This document shows positions 36,474 to 48,371 of a stretch of 64,000 nt of DNA, piece by piece. Location: NCBI GenBank assembly GCA_030052745.1, contig JANBVO010000016.1:372001-436000 (forward strand). The letters are read 5' to 3'. Source of the stretch: Pleurostoma richardsiae. Its lineage: Eukaryota > Ascomycota > Sordariomycetes > Calosphaeriales > Pleurostomataceae. Below the pieces are notes generated by a model that did not search any database, was not told the DNA's origin, and saw only the letters and a list, made by a program, of their open reading frames with translations. The position numbers and the translations under genes are program-made. The number at the start of each line of letters is the position of its first letter. Position 1 is the stretch's first letter.

Positions 36474-37107
36474 TTTAAGAACCGACCCCTCCCCAGATAA
36501 ATTGTGCGATCGGACGACGATACAAGGCGGAACGGTGGGAGGGTAGTGCCGTAGTTGTCTGCTCTGGTGAGCCTCAGACGCACCAGCAATGCATGCTCAA
36601 TGTTAAATAAGGGTTTTTACTTAATTCGATAAGAAGTAGGAGGTAGGTGGGTATGATTTTGCCGGAATGCCCGTGGCTTCGGGGTATGCATGGACTACTC
36701 TTTAATGGCCCATTGCATAATGTCCGACTCGTACAGTTCGACACATCCCAGAAAAGAAGTCTGAGGCTTTACCAAAATCGCGCTAGTCAATGGAGTTTCG
36801 GCAATTTTCTGCACATTGCTCGAAGATATGCGGAAGCCTTTACTTAATCCCGACTGGCGGAGAACGCTTTGCTCGCGCGCGACACGGGACAACCGAGCTC
36901 AGACGGAGCTGTCACATAGCCCAAGTATCAGCTAATGAGACTCAGTTGGGGAACAGCCCTAGTCTGCGGTCCTCAAAATATGACATGTACAGTCCTATAC
37001 GAGACACTGGCATTGTGCGACACGGATTCAGGTGGCTACCGCGCTATAATTAAAGATGCGAGGACTACGCATGCCACGCAATAAGAAAGTCCAAAGTCTG
37101 GCTCAAT
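36474..37107. other. intergenic, no gene recognised
   Basis: About 630 bp between the 5' end of the hydrolase remnant and the stop of the acyl-CoA synthetase remnant. No coding frame, repeat or RNA gene is recognisable. Confidence 0.5.
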
Positions 37108-39041
37108 CTAAAGCTTGCCTCTGAACAAATCCCTTTCCATCTTTCTGAGCTCCGCCCTTTTAATCTTGCCACTTATCGTCCGGGGAAGGGCTAAAGAAGC
37201 GGCAAACTCAATGCGGCGTGGGTATTTATAAGGAGCCGTAACCTGTTTGCAGAAATCTTGGATCTCTCGTGCGAGAGCGTCTTTGTCTACACGACCAGCA
37301 TGGTCAGAGGTCAACACTATGAAGGCCTTCACAACTTCAAGTCTTTCAGGGTCGGGAGTTGCAACAACCGCCGACTCGACAACTGCAGGGTGCATTGCCA
37401 ACGTAGACTCAATCTCGAAGGGACCTGATGTGACGAGCGTCAACTAGGTAAGTGCATCCTTGAGAGAGTCAAACCTATTCTGTATCCGGCTGAGTTGATA
37501 ATATCGTCTGACCGACCAACGAACCAAAAATATCCGTCTCCATCCTTGACAGCCCTATCTCCAGTGACGTACCACTGCTTTCCGCCTGGACCAGCGACGG
37601 TGGGTCGCTCCACTTGCCCTTCCGGAGTTACATATCCGCGGAAGATTCCCCAGAAATGCTTGGATGTCTCCTCCATCAAGATAGCCAGGTCGCCCTCCTC
37701 GGCAACATCTGTTTCGTTCCCGCTTTCATCGATGGTCGCCAGGGTGACTCCTGGTATGGGCTTGCCCATGGATCCTGGCTTGATAATTGAGTTGGGACTA
37801 TTCCCACAGACCAGAACAACCTCGCTCTGACCGTAGCCGTCCCTGATCGTGATCCCACTTGTCATGCGCTGCCAGGCATCGAGTGCTTCCTCATCTAACG
37901 GCTCTCCCGCAGATACGCAATCCAGCAGTGCCATAGGTGGATATCTCTCGATGAAGATTTCGTGATCATTGGCGGTGAGCTGGCGGAATGCCGTTGGCGG
38001 TGCGCAGAGTGTCTCGATGGGATACTTGTGCAAGAGATGAAGTTGAGACGGGTTGAACGCGCCGCGATTATTATGTATAAACAACGTGGCGCCGCAGTTC
38101 CATGCCCCGAATACTGCCCAGCCTGCATTTGCTCATCCTAGGATCACTCGGGTAAGCTTTTGACAACAGGATCACAGGGCACGGTACACCTTTCATCTGC
38201 CTTGGTCTGACAGGTTCCAATAGACCTTTCCAGGCTTGAGCAAGAGCCAGCGCTTTCTAGTGGTAGTGTGAGCTACAAGTAGTTAGTTACATATTCAAGC
38301 ATTGCAATGTCCTCTCTCTCAAGAGAACGCTATCTAGGGGAATTATCTTGTTCCTACCTAAGGGATAAGAGATATGTGTATGCAGAACCATTTTAGGTAA
38401 ACCCGTCGTCCCAGACGTGAAGTAGATGAGACAGTCCTCGTCGGCTGTGGTATTGATTGAGGGCCACTCGGCTTCGGCAGGAACTTTAGCTAGCTCGGTC
38501 TCGAATGACAATGCTCCACAGAGCAAGTTTCCGTCAACTTGGATGGCGTGTTTGACATGAGGACATTGGCGCTTGATGTTGAGTATTTTCTTGACGGCGG
38601 CTTCGTCGCCGATGAACGCAGTGGCCCGCGAGGCTATGGCGCGATATTCGATGTCTTTCGCGGACAGTAAGGTGGTGCAGGGGCATAGGATGATGCCGGC
38701 TCTGATCGCGGCACACGCAATCTCCCACCTGGCTCATCGCTCAATTACTGTCTGGTTCCGACAAAGGTTGCCCTGCTTGATAGTACGTCCCATTGGGGAA
38801 GCCTTGGAAGGAGTACGAGCAGCCTATCGCCCTTCTTCAGACCCAAACTGTCCAACACAAATGACGCGGTGAGATTGTCGACTAAAATGTCCGAACGTCA
38901 AGATGCTTCCTCGGTGAGGCCGTGGGACACCCAGTGCATGGCAGCCAGCTCTGGGTGCTTCCGGGCCCAGTAATCTACTACATCTTCTGCGAAGTCGAAA
39001 TGCTCCGGCCGCTCGAGCACGTCGTGTTCTGAGTGTGCCAT
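37108..39041 (-). pseudogene. broken acyl-CoA synthetase (AMP-binding, medium-chain type)
   Basis: The gene starts at 39041 (MAHSEHDVLERPEHFDFAED) and all landmarks of the ANL superfamily follow in order: SLGLKKGDRLLVLLPRLPQW, the P-loop LIYFTSGTTGLPK, KPGKVYWNLSDQG, GYGQSEVVLVCG, the hinge GDGYFWFVGRSDDIINSAGY and the C-terminal lysine region [13 protein letters not shown]. The 5' part is out of frame at two places between about 38905 and 38840, splice joins near 38770 do not restore frame, and a stop lies in frame before the junction near 38200. Intact relatives activate medium-chain or aromatic acids to CoA thioesters. It faces the BVMO gene across a shared promoter, so the two may once have worked together. 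Sequence error is the alternative to decay. Confidence 0.78.
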
Positions 39042-39588
39042 AGCGCATTGCGATCAAACGTCGTATATTGGCTGCTTGCGTAGTACAGGCAGAGAATCGA
39101 TTGTCGCTGACATGTGTTCACTGTTGCAGCAAAGAGGCTTGGGACCAGAAGCTACGAAATCCCGGCACATTTTTTGCCGGCTCGCCGTTGGACGGTCCGG
39201 GGAATTACTCTGACTCGTACACATCGATACGAGAAAAGAGGGTAGGGTGAAGAACAGTAGCAACATGCGGTGATCCATACGAGTCGGTCATGGACGCGAC
39301 GGGCTTCCCCGGACCGAAACTGTGCGTTTCCGTGTGTTTTCACCCCCGCACTTTCCATGCCGTTTTACGAGTCGTAATATCTCGGTTGGTACGGTTGTTG
39401 GAGTACGACAGGCTACTGATTCGTTCTACAACGACAGGAACTCCGCTATGTCTAACTTGTAGACCATTTTCTGAAAAGTGCTAGCGTTGTCTTTCACATG
39501 CTTATACTAACTGAATGGCATAATTGTGAGAGACTCATGTCGGACATTGTCCTAGTTCAGAGAGAGGAAACCCCACAATCTCGCAGTC
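39042..39588. promoter_or_regulatory. divergent promoter with CGGTCCG/CGGACCG inverted heptamers
   Basis: 547 bp separates the start of the acyl-CoA synthetase remnant from the BVMO start. CGGTCCG lies at 39193-39199 and its reverse complement CGGACCG at 39310-39316. CGG/CCG triplets are the contact sites of Zn2Cys6 dimers, and the same heptamer is clustered near a Zn2Cys6 gene at 48.6-49.0 kb. Regulatory use is inference. Confidence 0.45.
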
Positions 39589-42251
39589 ATGGGTCAAAAC
39601 ACTCTAGATTCGACTTTGCCCCACGGGTTCAACACTGATGGTATCGACCTTCCTTATCATACCAATAGCGAGGGCTACGTCGTGCCAGATGTCACCTACA
39701 AGAGCTCCGAGAACCGGCGGATGCGCGTGGTAACCGTTGGAGCTGGTTACAGCGGTATACTGCTGGCGTACAGGATCCAGAAAGAGCTTGAAAACGTTGA
39801 GGTATACTCTTGTTTGTCAATACTAGGCGCCAGGCGATGCTGATTAGAGGCCTCAAGCATGTCATATACGAGAAAAACGGAGAAGTTGGGGGCGCGTGGG
39901 TAAGGATAATCTCTAGCTGTTTTCAGGCGTACTACCTCCAGACTGGCAATGTGCGCTTACCTTCGAAAGCTTGAAAACCGCTACCCAAACTGCGCCTGCG
40001 ATGTGCCGTCGCACTCATACGTGTATCCGTTCGCCTTGAATGCAAGTCATATCCGTCTGAGCGCCACGGAGGCTCCGTATTGACAAAATGAACAATATAG
40101 CCCGAGTGGCCAGAGTTTCACTCAAAGAGCGAGGACATATGGTGCTACTTGGACCGAGTCTGTCGGGTGTTCGGTCTCCGCAAATATATGAAGTTCAATC
40201 ATCGCGTTGCCGAGGCTGTGTGGGACGAGGTAGCAGGGAAATGGAATTTGAAGGTCGAGAAGGTCTTTATCGATGGAAGCATTGAGATAATTGAAGATAC
40301 TTGCGTGAGCGATCTGATTTATTTACTCATTCAGTGCGGGTTCCTGACTTTGCTTGTGTAGGATGTTCTCCTGCAGGCTGCTGGGCTCCTGAACAATCCG
40401 ATCTTGCCCAAGATTGATGGTTTGCAGGACTTCAAGGGCAGGGTGGTGCATACAGCACAGTGGCCTTCCAGCTTTGGAAAAGAGCAGTGGAAGGGTCTCA
40501 AAGTCGTGGTCCTGGGTGCAGGATCGAGCGCTGTGCAGACGGTACCGGGGATGCAACCGTACGTCGACGAGCTTCACGTCTTCGTGCGGAGCAAAACATG
40601 GCTTGCGTCGACTACGCCAGAGCCGGCAATTGTAAGGACATACTGTTGTTTCTCCCTCGTCTCTAAGAATCCGTTGCTGACGCGATATATAGACTGAATG
40701 TACCCGATCTCCTGCAGCGCTCTTGCTCAACTTGATCTGACAGGTAGCAGGGACTCCTGAGCAGCGTCGCGAGTTCCGCCTCCATCCAGAAAAGCTGGTG
40801 GCAGAAGCGAGGGTGCATGAATGTCCTGTCAACCGGATGTGGGCCTCCATGTTCAAAACGAGCCCCCTTCAAAAAGATGCAGTCAAGGTTGTCTCAACTC
40901 TCCTTGACGTAACCTACTCCACCATGTGAATCGGCCTGTAACTGACGGTGCTTCGTACAACAACGTTATAGGCGTCCTCAGAAAAGATGCGTCACTATTT
41001 AGGTCGTGAGGATCTTACGCAAGGCTTCATTCCTAATTTCAGCTACGGATGTCGACGCGTCTCTCCCGTAAGGAGCGGCTGGGCTTATTCGGGGTCCTGT
41101 CTCAGCTGACTTTTCTACAGGGTGTTAACTTCATGAAGGCTGTTGGGCAACCCAACGTTAAGTGCTACTTCACCCCAGTAACTCGCATTACTGCGCACTC
41201 CGTCATAGGGTTGGATGGCACCGAAGTGCAGTGCGATGCAATCGTGTTTGCTACGGGCTTCGACACCAGTTCGTACATTATTCTTCGTCCAGAGCTAACC
41301 AGCACTAATCGTTTCACCCATCTAGCTTTCCGGCCCCACTACAAGATCATCGGCCAGCATGGCGTGTCTCTTGCAGAGAAATGGAAGGACGTCCCGGAAG
41401 GATATCTAGGCGTGGGCTGCCCCGGATTTCCGAATTTCCTGATGTTCTTCGGTCCTGCGTGGCCCGTGTTTGCTGGATCTGTCACAGCTTCCTTGACAGC
41501 CGTGTCGACTCTAGCACTGGCTATGATCAGGAAAATCCAGACCGACGACATCAAATCCATAGCCCCGAAACAAGAGGTGACAGATGCGTTCAACATTCAC
41601 CAGCAAGCCATGCTACACGGAACCGTCTGGGAAGACGATTGTAGCAGTTGGTGTATGTGCTAGACTATTCTTGTACACTTTCGGCATGTACTTGCTGTGC
41701 ACGGAACCGCTGACGAGCTTGCTTCCTTATACAGATAAAGACAAGAACGGCCGCATCAATGCAATCTGGCCTGGGAGCGGACTGCACTTCCAGGAAGTCG
41801 TCTCGGAACCTCGGTGGGAGGATTACAATATAACATATAAGAACCAGGTATGATAGCCGCCCACTGTCGCGCAAGCTAGACGTGGAATCGCTTATAACAA
41901 CTCCTAAAGCACAACATGTGGGCTTTCCTCGGGAGAGGTTTCACTCGTCTTGAGCGTGATCCCGATGCGGACGTGGCGCCGTATATGAGCGTAGATGCAC
42001 TCGATCCCGCATGGTTCGATGAGTCAATTCCCTGGCGGCCACCCGTTGTTCACAACAAGGAATCGGCTCGACTCGCAACCGCGGAGGAACCGCCGCAGCA
42101 TATCAAGGCGGGACCCGATGAGAAAACAGCCGCCTTGGATGTAACGGGGCCGGATGGTTCTCGTTTTGACGTTTTTGCTGGCGCGACACTCGTTGACAAC
42201 GAGGAGATCGGCCAGCGAGTCAAATCTCAGAAGGTGCTGGTCACTAGGTAG
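39589..42251 (+). CDS. Baeyer-Villiger-type flavin monooxygenase
   Basis: Ten exons join in frame to give 675 residues: 39589-39801, 39858-39899, 39970-40041, 40101-40304, 40362-40631, 40744-40887, 40972-41067, 41121-41652, 41735-41847, 41910-42251. The first Rossmann motif is [12 protein letters not shown] (about 50), the BVMO fingerprint FxGxxxHxxxW is [12 protein letters not shown], and the NADPH Rossmann motif is [17 protein letters not shown] follows. The third intron has a GC donor (AAT|GCAAGT), needed to obtain FALN joined to [14 protein letters not shown]. The eighth exon stays open over a segment (about 41275-41325) that homologues seem to lack, so a small intron may be hidden there. 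The fungal family (stcW-like, 4-hydroxyacetophenone monooxygenase-like) inserts oxygen next to a ketone to give an ester or lactone. It looks intact, unlike its divergent neighbour. Confidence 0.9.
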
Positions 42252-43148
42252 GTTTTCAAACCATTGGGATGATTTTACTTTTAACCGGCCGGCGGCGGCG
42301 GCTCAAGATTGTTACGTGGAGGATACTACAGATGATCATGCAACTATTCTATTGCTAGTCAAGATTGTCTTACGCAACACGAGTCCCCTTGGTGTAAATG
42401 ATTTAGAATCCCACAACAGTGGAGATCCCGATGTTCTTACCGTGCGATGTTCGCAGGCAGTCTCCGATGTCAATCTGGGACAGACTCTCGTCTCGAGGTG
42501 ATCCGCTCCCATCCTGTATTACGGATAACGAGCCCTTCTTGCCTCTTTTCCGAAGCTTGTAGATGTGATAAGCAAACACACACGACAACCTGTTCTTGGA
42601 GTCAGTAATTGCAGCAAAAGCGTCTACTCCGGGACAGACAGACATGTCGTGTCGTCCACAGGGCTAATTGGAGAGAGCGAGATAACTACCGTATGGCGGC
42701 CCTCTGGACAGGGGCCAACGGCCTTGAATCCTGCTCATGTCTAGGCGGAGCATGTCTGGATCACAAGACGCGCATCAGACCTAATCATTTGATGGACGAC
42801 TCAAGCTAGCTGACTCGTTCATGCTGACTCGTTAGGTGGTCGCGCCACTGAGCGACTTGGGGGTTTACCCAGACATGGGGAAGAGACGGTTCATAGCGGC
42901 CCCCCCAACTTCGCACGTAGCTTTCGCAAAGTGAAACTGTCCGTTCCCTCGCGCACTTCCTTCTCTAGCTGAAGCAAAATTACTGTTAGGGGCACTGTCC
43001 CTGCATTCTTGCACCTGAAAACCCCACCTAACTCCGCACGGCTTCCGGCAAGGGGCAGATTCCGACAAAACGATCAAACTCGGGGACATCTTCATCACGT
43101 CTCATATCCGAAACGACACTCGTCCAGGAGGAAAGTCGGTCATTCAGA
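42252..43148. other. intergenic with an imperfect direct repeat
   Basis: About 900 bp between the BVMO stop and the Zn2Cys6 start. A GC-rich word of about 30 bp near 42900 (containing CAACTTCGCACG) recurs imperfectly near 43022 (TAACTCCGCACG). It is likely the promoter of the downstream regulator. No coding frame is supported. Confidence 0.45.
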
Positions 43149-45595
43149 ATGGAGAGCGATGCTCAAGTCAGTTTTACCAATAGCGAAGTTCTTTCGACGG
43201 CACAGACTCGAGCCTACCAACCTATCAGACGTATCAGTCAAGCATGCATACCATGCAGGTAGATGCCCCGAGGTAGCACGCCAGAGCTTGAAAGCACTGC
43301 GTATCTAACATCTATATCAGAAGAAAGAAAGCCCGATGCACCGGCGAGCGACCAAAGTGCGAAAACTGTGCCCGACTGTTGCGTGAATGCAAGTACGAAC
43401 GGCGCGGGTCTTTCACTCGGTCTGCGAGTCCTCTGACGAGCTCATCGATCAATAATGGTCTATCCATAGGCAATTCGGCGACCGTGAGACACCCTCCTGC
43501 CTTTGTTTCTCCTACTGGCAGACCTGCTGTTATTCCTACCAATACTAATCATCTGTGATGCAGCCGACAGTAAACACTCGACTCGGGCATATCGAAACAA
43601 GGCTGGCCGAGATTTCCTCCAGAGTCGAGCAGCTATTCGAACTCACCTGCCAGATCCAAACGACCACATACCATGCCGATTTTTCCCGGGCGGCCCCCTT
43701 GGCAGGTGGCGATCAAGATGGTGTGCACTCGCCCGTCGGGCTGTGGGGCGATTCAAGTTCCAACGGCGGAATGGGGGATCTCGCCGTAGGCTGCTTAGAG
43801 GACGACACTACACGCACACGTTGGCCGAGGTATGCTGGTTCCCGTGCCTGATAAACCCGGGAGTTACGTTAATGCAACTTGCCGTAGCGCCTCTTGGGCA
43901 ATCGCACGGGATGCAGTCCTGACAGCGGCAATAAGTGACTACTTCAAGTACTGCCATAACCAGCCGTATTCCTTCTTCCATGAGAAGACATTCCAGGAGC
44001 GCTTCAGAGAAGGCACCTTGACAGATACCGTGCTTTTTGCCGTCATGGCTAATGCACTTCGTTTTTCGACGCATGAGGTCGTTCAGGGGCGCGCACAGCT
44101 GCTGGCGGAGAGATATGCGAACATGGCATGGAAAGCCGTTGTCTCGGAGACTCTTTTTGGGCGGGCTAAGTCCAACTTAACGACGGTCCAGACAGTTGCT
44201 CTCCTGGCCATCTTTGATTTCACAGGTAGGAAGCCCATAGTGTTCACCTTTTGCCGCAGCGGACTGATTTGACGGTCTTAAAAAGGTGGTAGTGAGCGGC
44301 ATGCATCTGCTTGGGTCAAAATCGGGCTAGCCGTCCACATCGCCCAAGACCTCCGTTTGATGATGGATGACAGCAGCTCTTTCAACAATATCGAGATTGA
44401 AGAGCGTCGAAGGGTTTTCTGGTCATTATACTTACTAGACCGTCTTGCCTCCTGTGCGAGGGCAAGACCACCCGCTATCTTCGAGGCGAGCTGTCGACTG
44501 GCGTTGCCTTGCGATGAAGAAGCATGGAGAGCCGGTGAGCCATCCCAGAACCACAAACTCGAGCAGATCGCGTGCAAATATATGGCAACTGGCAACCACC
44601 CGGGACATTCTGCTATGGTAATCATCACGGCTTCTATCCTGAACCGCTGCGCTCAGTGTATGCTACAGGACTTCAGAGCCCCGAACTCAGATCCTCCTTG
44701 GCATAAGAATTCAGATTACTCTGCCATTTATTTCGACCTGCTATCACTGGAAGGTCTTTTCGATTCACAATCGGTGCAGGGAGCTCTCCGGACAAAATGC
44801 TATGCGGATACATCAAAAGTCGATCAAGTCACGGCTGGTCCGCTTGTCTTCTCACACACACTATTCTGCCTCTGCCATTGCCTGCTAAACCATCCATTCC
44901 TCTTCCGCCGAAGACTCGAGTCCTGTACACAAAGGGCTCCTACTACCTTTTTCCAGCGCGCATTGGATAACAGCCGTGAGTACTCCACAAGGCTGATACG
45001 CCTTCTACAAGAGGCGAAGACTGCAGGCTACACGATCTTGGCGTCGTTCTACGGCTATTGTATTGTAGTAGCGGGAACGATACATGCGCTGTACGCCTGC
45101 GTGCCAGACCCTGTCATACAAATTGACTCCTTGGGTTCACTGTCGCTTTGTCGTCAGCTGGTAGCCGATCTATCTCCTTTCTGGCCCAATCATGCCTCGC
45201 TGGTAATGTCCCCCGATCTCCTTTTCCTCCTTAACCTTCGCGGGATTAGATCTAACCCTAGACAGAGTCCCGCCCTAGAAAAGTTTACAGGCTGCGCCCA
45301 TCGTTTCAGGTGTCTCATTAGCACCACTGTAGATATAGAGCCGCTCAACCCAGAGGACACTGAACTGATGTGGTCTCTTCTTGACTACAGCACAATGTCA
45401 AACGCTCCCGTAGAGCATTTCCGAACAGACAATGGCGCGCTTGCTGCTGATATTGACGACGCTTGGCTAGGCAATCTGGTTGGTGTGTATGAAGTTGATC
45501 CTTGCCTTCCAAGCTTGTCCTTGGAAGGCGTCGAGACTGCCGGCGAAATAGGTGTTGTTCTGCCGGCAGATGCCCCGTTTCTCCATTTCCTCTGA
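43149..45595 (+). CDS. Zn2Cys6 transcription factor
   Basis: Exons 43149-43258, 43321-43483, 43561-43829, 43888-44225 and 44286-45595 join in frame to give 729 residues. The zinc cluster is split by the first intron: CIPCR at the end of exon 1, then RKKARC, CENC and LLREC, giving six cysteines (about 32-60). A short coiled coil follows (LGHIETRLAEISSRVEQL). The fungal_trans region begins around YFKYCHNQPYSFFHEKTF, with EIEERRRVFWSLYLLDRL in the typical core block. It acts in the nucleus. It converges tail to tail with another Zn2Cys6 gene; the 3' ends are about 160 bp apart. An upstream neighbour is the BVMO on the same strand. The start at 43149 is chosen because it is the ATG in frame with CIPCR. 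Confidence 0.88.
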
Positions 45596-45755
45596 ATATT
45601 GGTTTGCACCGTTAGCTACTGAAAGTTCCTGTGCGCGAAACGCAAACGTCATACATTTTTTTGGTCCGATAACGATGATGCAAACGCTGACTTTGGTGTG
45701 AAATATTTCCGTGATTTTAGACTGCGGATGTTGATCCTCTAATCATCGACGCTCA

Positions 45756-48371
45756 CTAGATGATGGTGTCGCATTTATCCTCGTCGCTGCCGACCGGAGT
45801 TCGCGCCGTCTCCGTGTTTTCTAGGAGCAACAGGAACGTGTCACTCCCATTATCAGAATTTTCTGTTTCAAAGTCCGACCATCGTCCATCATCGGCTACA
45901 CAGACGTCGCTCTGAGGCGTCCATGGCACCAAGCCTTGAACGCTCAAGTCGATGTCCAAGGCGGTTGAGCCCGAGAATCCGCTCGTCGTATCAAAACGTG
46001 AGCTGCTCGGTGCTGGAGAGCTAATCTGCGGTAGTTCCGTCTGCGTCTCCTCGTCGAAGGGGCATGTCTCCCAAGAGTGGCGTTCATGATCAGGGTCTGA
46101 AGCCTGCGGCTCGACATTCAAAATATCGTCGAGCGCAGGTGTCGTCTCTTTTAACGTTGGAAGCAGCTCGTTAACAAGCCGTTCCTCGACAGGTTTCTGG
46201 GCCACACCGTCTAGTGCGGAGCCGTAGACATGACTGCTCCTATCGTCTTGGCTGTTCCCTCGGCAGACAACATTAGCTAGGTACCTTGCTGCGAAGGCTG
46301 CGTCCATGTATATCTCGCCGAGTTCTGCCATCATTCTTAAGCACTGAGAAAATCCTTCTTGGGCTTTGCAGCGATGACTCGCCAATTGGCTCTTCAATCC
46401 GAGCATATATGTCACCATTGCAGTAAGAAGAACCGTGACACCCACGCTTGGAAAATAGCGTGCCAAATTCAGCTGAGCCAACTCCGTGGCCATTCTTGTC
46501 GCCTCCTTCGCGGCGTAGAAGGCTTGTAGGCGGGAGAACTCCTGTGCTGACGGAGATGCCAAGGACAGATGTGGCGACAAAGATGAGAGAAACTGTCGTC
46601 GGTGAAGCACGGCGACAACAGAGTGGTAGATCATGTGCAGCATATTACGGTGCAGTGCTATAGTCGAGCAGCCGTTCAGGGCATCCCGCTTCGTCAAGGA
46701 CTGATACTGACATGAAGTAGGTAACGCGGCCTTCCAAGTCTTCAGCTTAAAGTCGACCGTATCGGCCTCCTGTCAAGTATGTCAGCAATATCACAAGATG
46801 ATAAACCCCCCGATACTCACACGGCTTCTGGCTTTCAGTGCGTAGTTAATCAGGACGCAGAGCTTAGCTTGCTGTACACATATCTGGTTAAGCTTCTGTT
46901 GCATTTCGGGGTCACGGAGCAGCACACAGTCTGGGAGTAAGAGTCTGCTATCTTCGCCCAGAATGCAGACGTCTAGGTCCTTACTGTCTAGCAGCCGCGT
47001 GGTGAGGTCTTCTTCTTTAATTCTAATAGCTCGTGTCTCCCTCAAGGCTACTAACCCATCCCTCATGACACATGACCACCAGATCCTCCTTCGCAGCTTC
47101 AGCATGCGAGGAGTTAGAAGGCCGTTCGTGGATAGGTCGCTATGGAGGCCGATGTTCTTTGCGAGGGAAATTGCCACCCCAACCCAATGGGAAGAGTTCT
47201 TGTCGTGGTCGGGGCTCTCTTGCCAGTAGCTCATAAGCAGAATTGCTCGAACTAGGACAACATGGTCTGACTCGTAGTTAACATCATACAGAGTCTGGAG
47301 ACGGACGTCAGTATCCCTCCTCACTCCACTTTGGCAAGATCACACCCACCTTTGTTTTCTGGAAGAAGGCCCTCCGGGCCGCTTTTCTGTCTTGGTAACC
47401 CGCCTTCGCCAGGTCGTCTAGTCCCACAAATGCGCTCGACGCGAAAAGAATGGCTTGATAAAGGAGCAGGCTTATCTGTTCCTCGTATCCTTGTCTATGG
47501 CTGATGATGCTGAGGACATCATGAATGTCCATGATAGGTAGAACTGGATGAACATGCTCCACGTACGCTTGAACAAGGGCATTCTGGAGGGAGCTATCAG
47601 GGAATGTAAAACATCCCTTCGCCTGCAAATAACTGATGTCATCTTCGGCGATGTCACATGGGAAGGCTTTAATAAAAGGCGGTAGATATCTCGGGATGGT
47701 CGATTTTATCGAGCAACAGCAATCCCAATCGATTTCAGTTGCTTCGCCAAAGACCGCGGTGAAAGGTTGATGTTGATAAGACACATCTTCGTGGCTTGGA
47801 ATCACATCATCTATGCTGTCGTCATGGGACTGTTCTTCACAATCCTAGGTAAGCCTCTACCCTGTATTGTACGTACGTGCTCATCTGCCGTTGACAAAGA
47901 CTGGGTGGAACGGGCGAGAAGGCTTACGAGGAGAATAAGAACCATCGTTAGCTGAAATATTTGCCTTGCTTGCTGCAGCTGACAGGGTGGCCAAAAGTTT
48001 TCTAAGAGAGATCATATATGTCTTCGTTATTCATTCTGCCTCCGGCCCCAAAGATTTCTGGACTCTCCTCGACTTGGATGTGAGCCTGGAATGTCAAGGA
48101 AGCAGAGGACTGACCTGCGCCGCTTGCTTTCCGCGATGACACAAGGAATGCTGTCCCATCTGCAATTCCCGCAGGGTGTACCTGAGAAAGAAACGTCGCA
48201 CCGCACCTTACGGGTCCTACAAGACCGGCAGGCCCGTGGTGCTCGTCGTCTCTTCGCTCTAGGGCGGATAGTCATTGCCTCATCACCAATGTCGTTCGCG
48301 CAACTTTCGACTGCGCTCTCCACTGTCGGTATAAGAGTATTGACCGTCGGCTCCATGATGTTCTCTGACAT
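45756..48371 (-). CDS. Zn2Cys6 transcription factor (cutinase factor 1-beta-like architecture)
   Basis: Exon 1 (48371-48115) gives the zinc cluster: RACRSCRTRKVRC, then TPCGNC and IPC, with a long loop typical of the CTF1-beta/FarA-like group. Exon 2 ends near 47350, exon 3 is 47294-46821, and exon 4 is 46769-45756. Those later joins are in phase. The join between exons 1 and 2 is unresolved; a small exon probably lies between about 48000 and 47850. The fungal_trans domain covers PVLPIMDIHDV, LMSYWQESPDHDKNSSHWVGVA and RRRIWWSCVMRDGLVAL. The C-terminus is acidic. CTF1-beta and FarA relatives regulate lipid and cutin breakdown; here the role is unknown. Its promoter contains a cluster of CGGTCCG/CGGACCG words. 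Confidence 0.83.
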
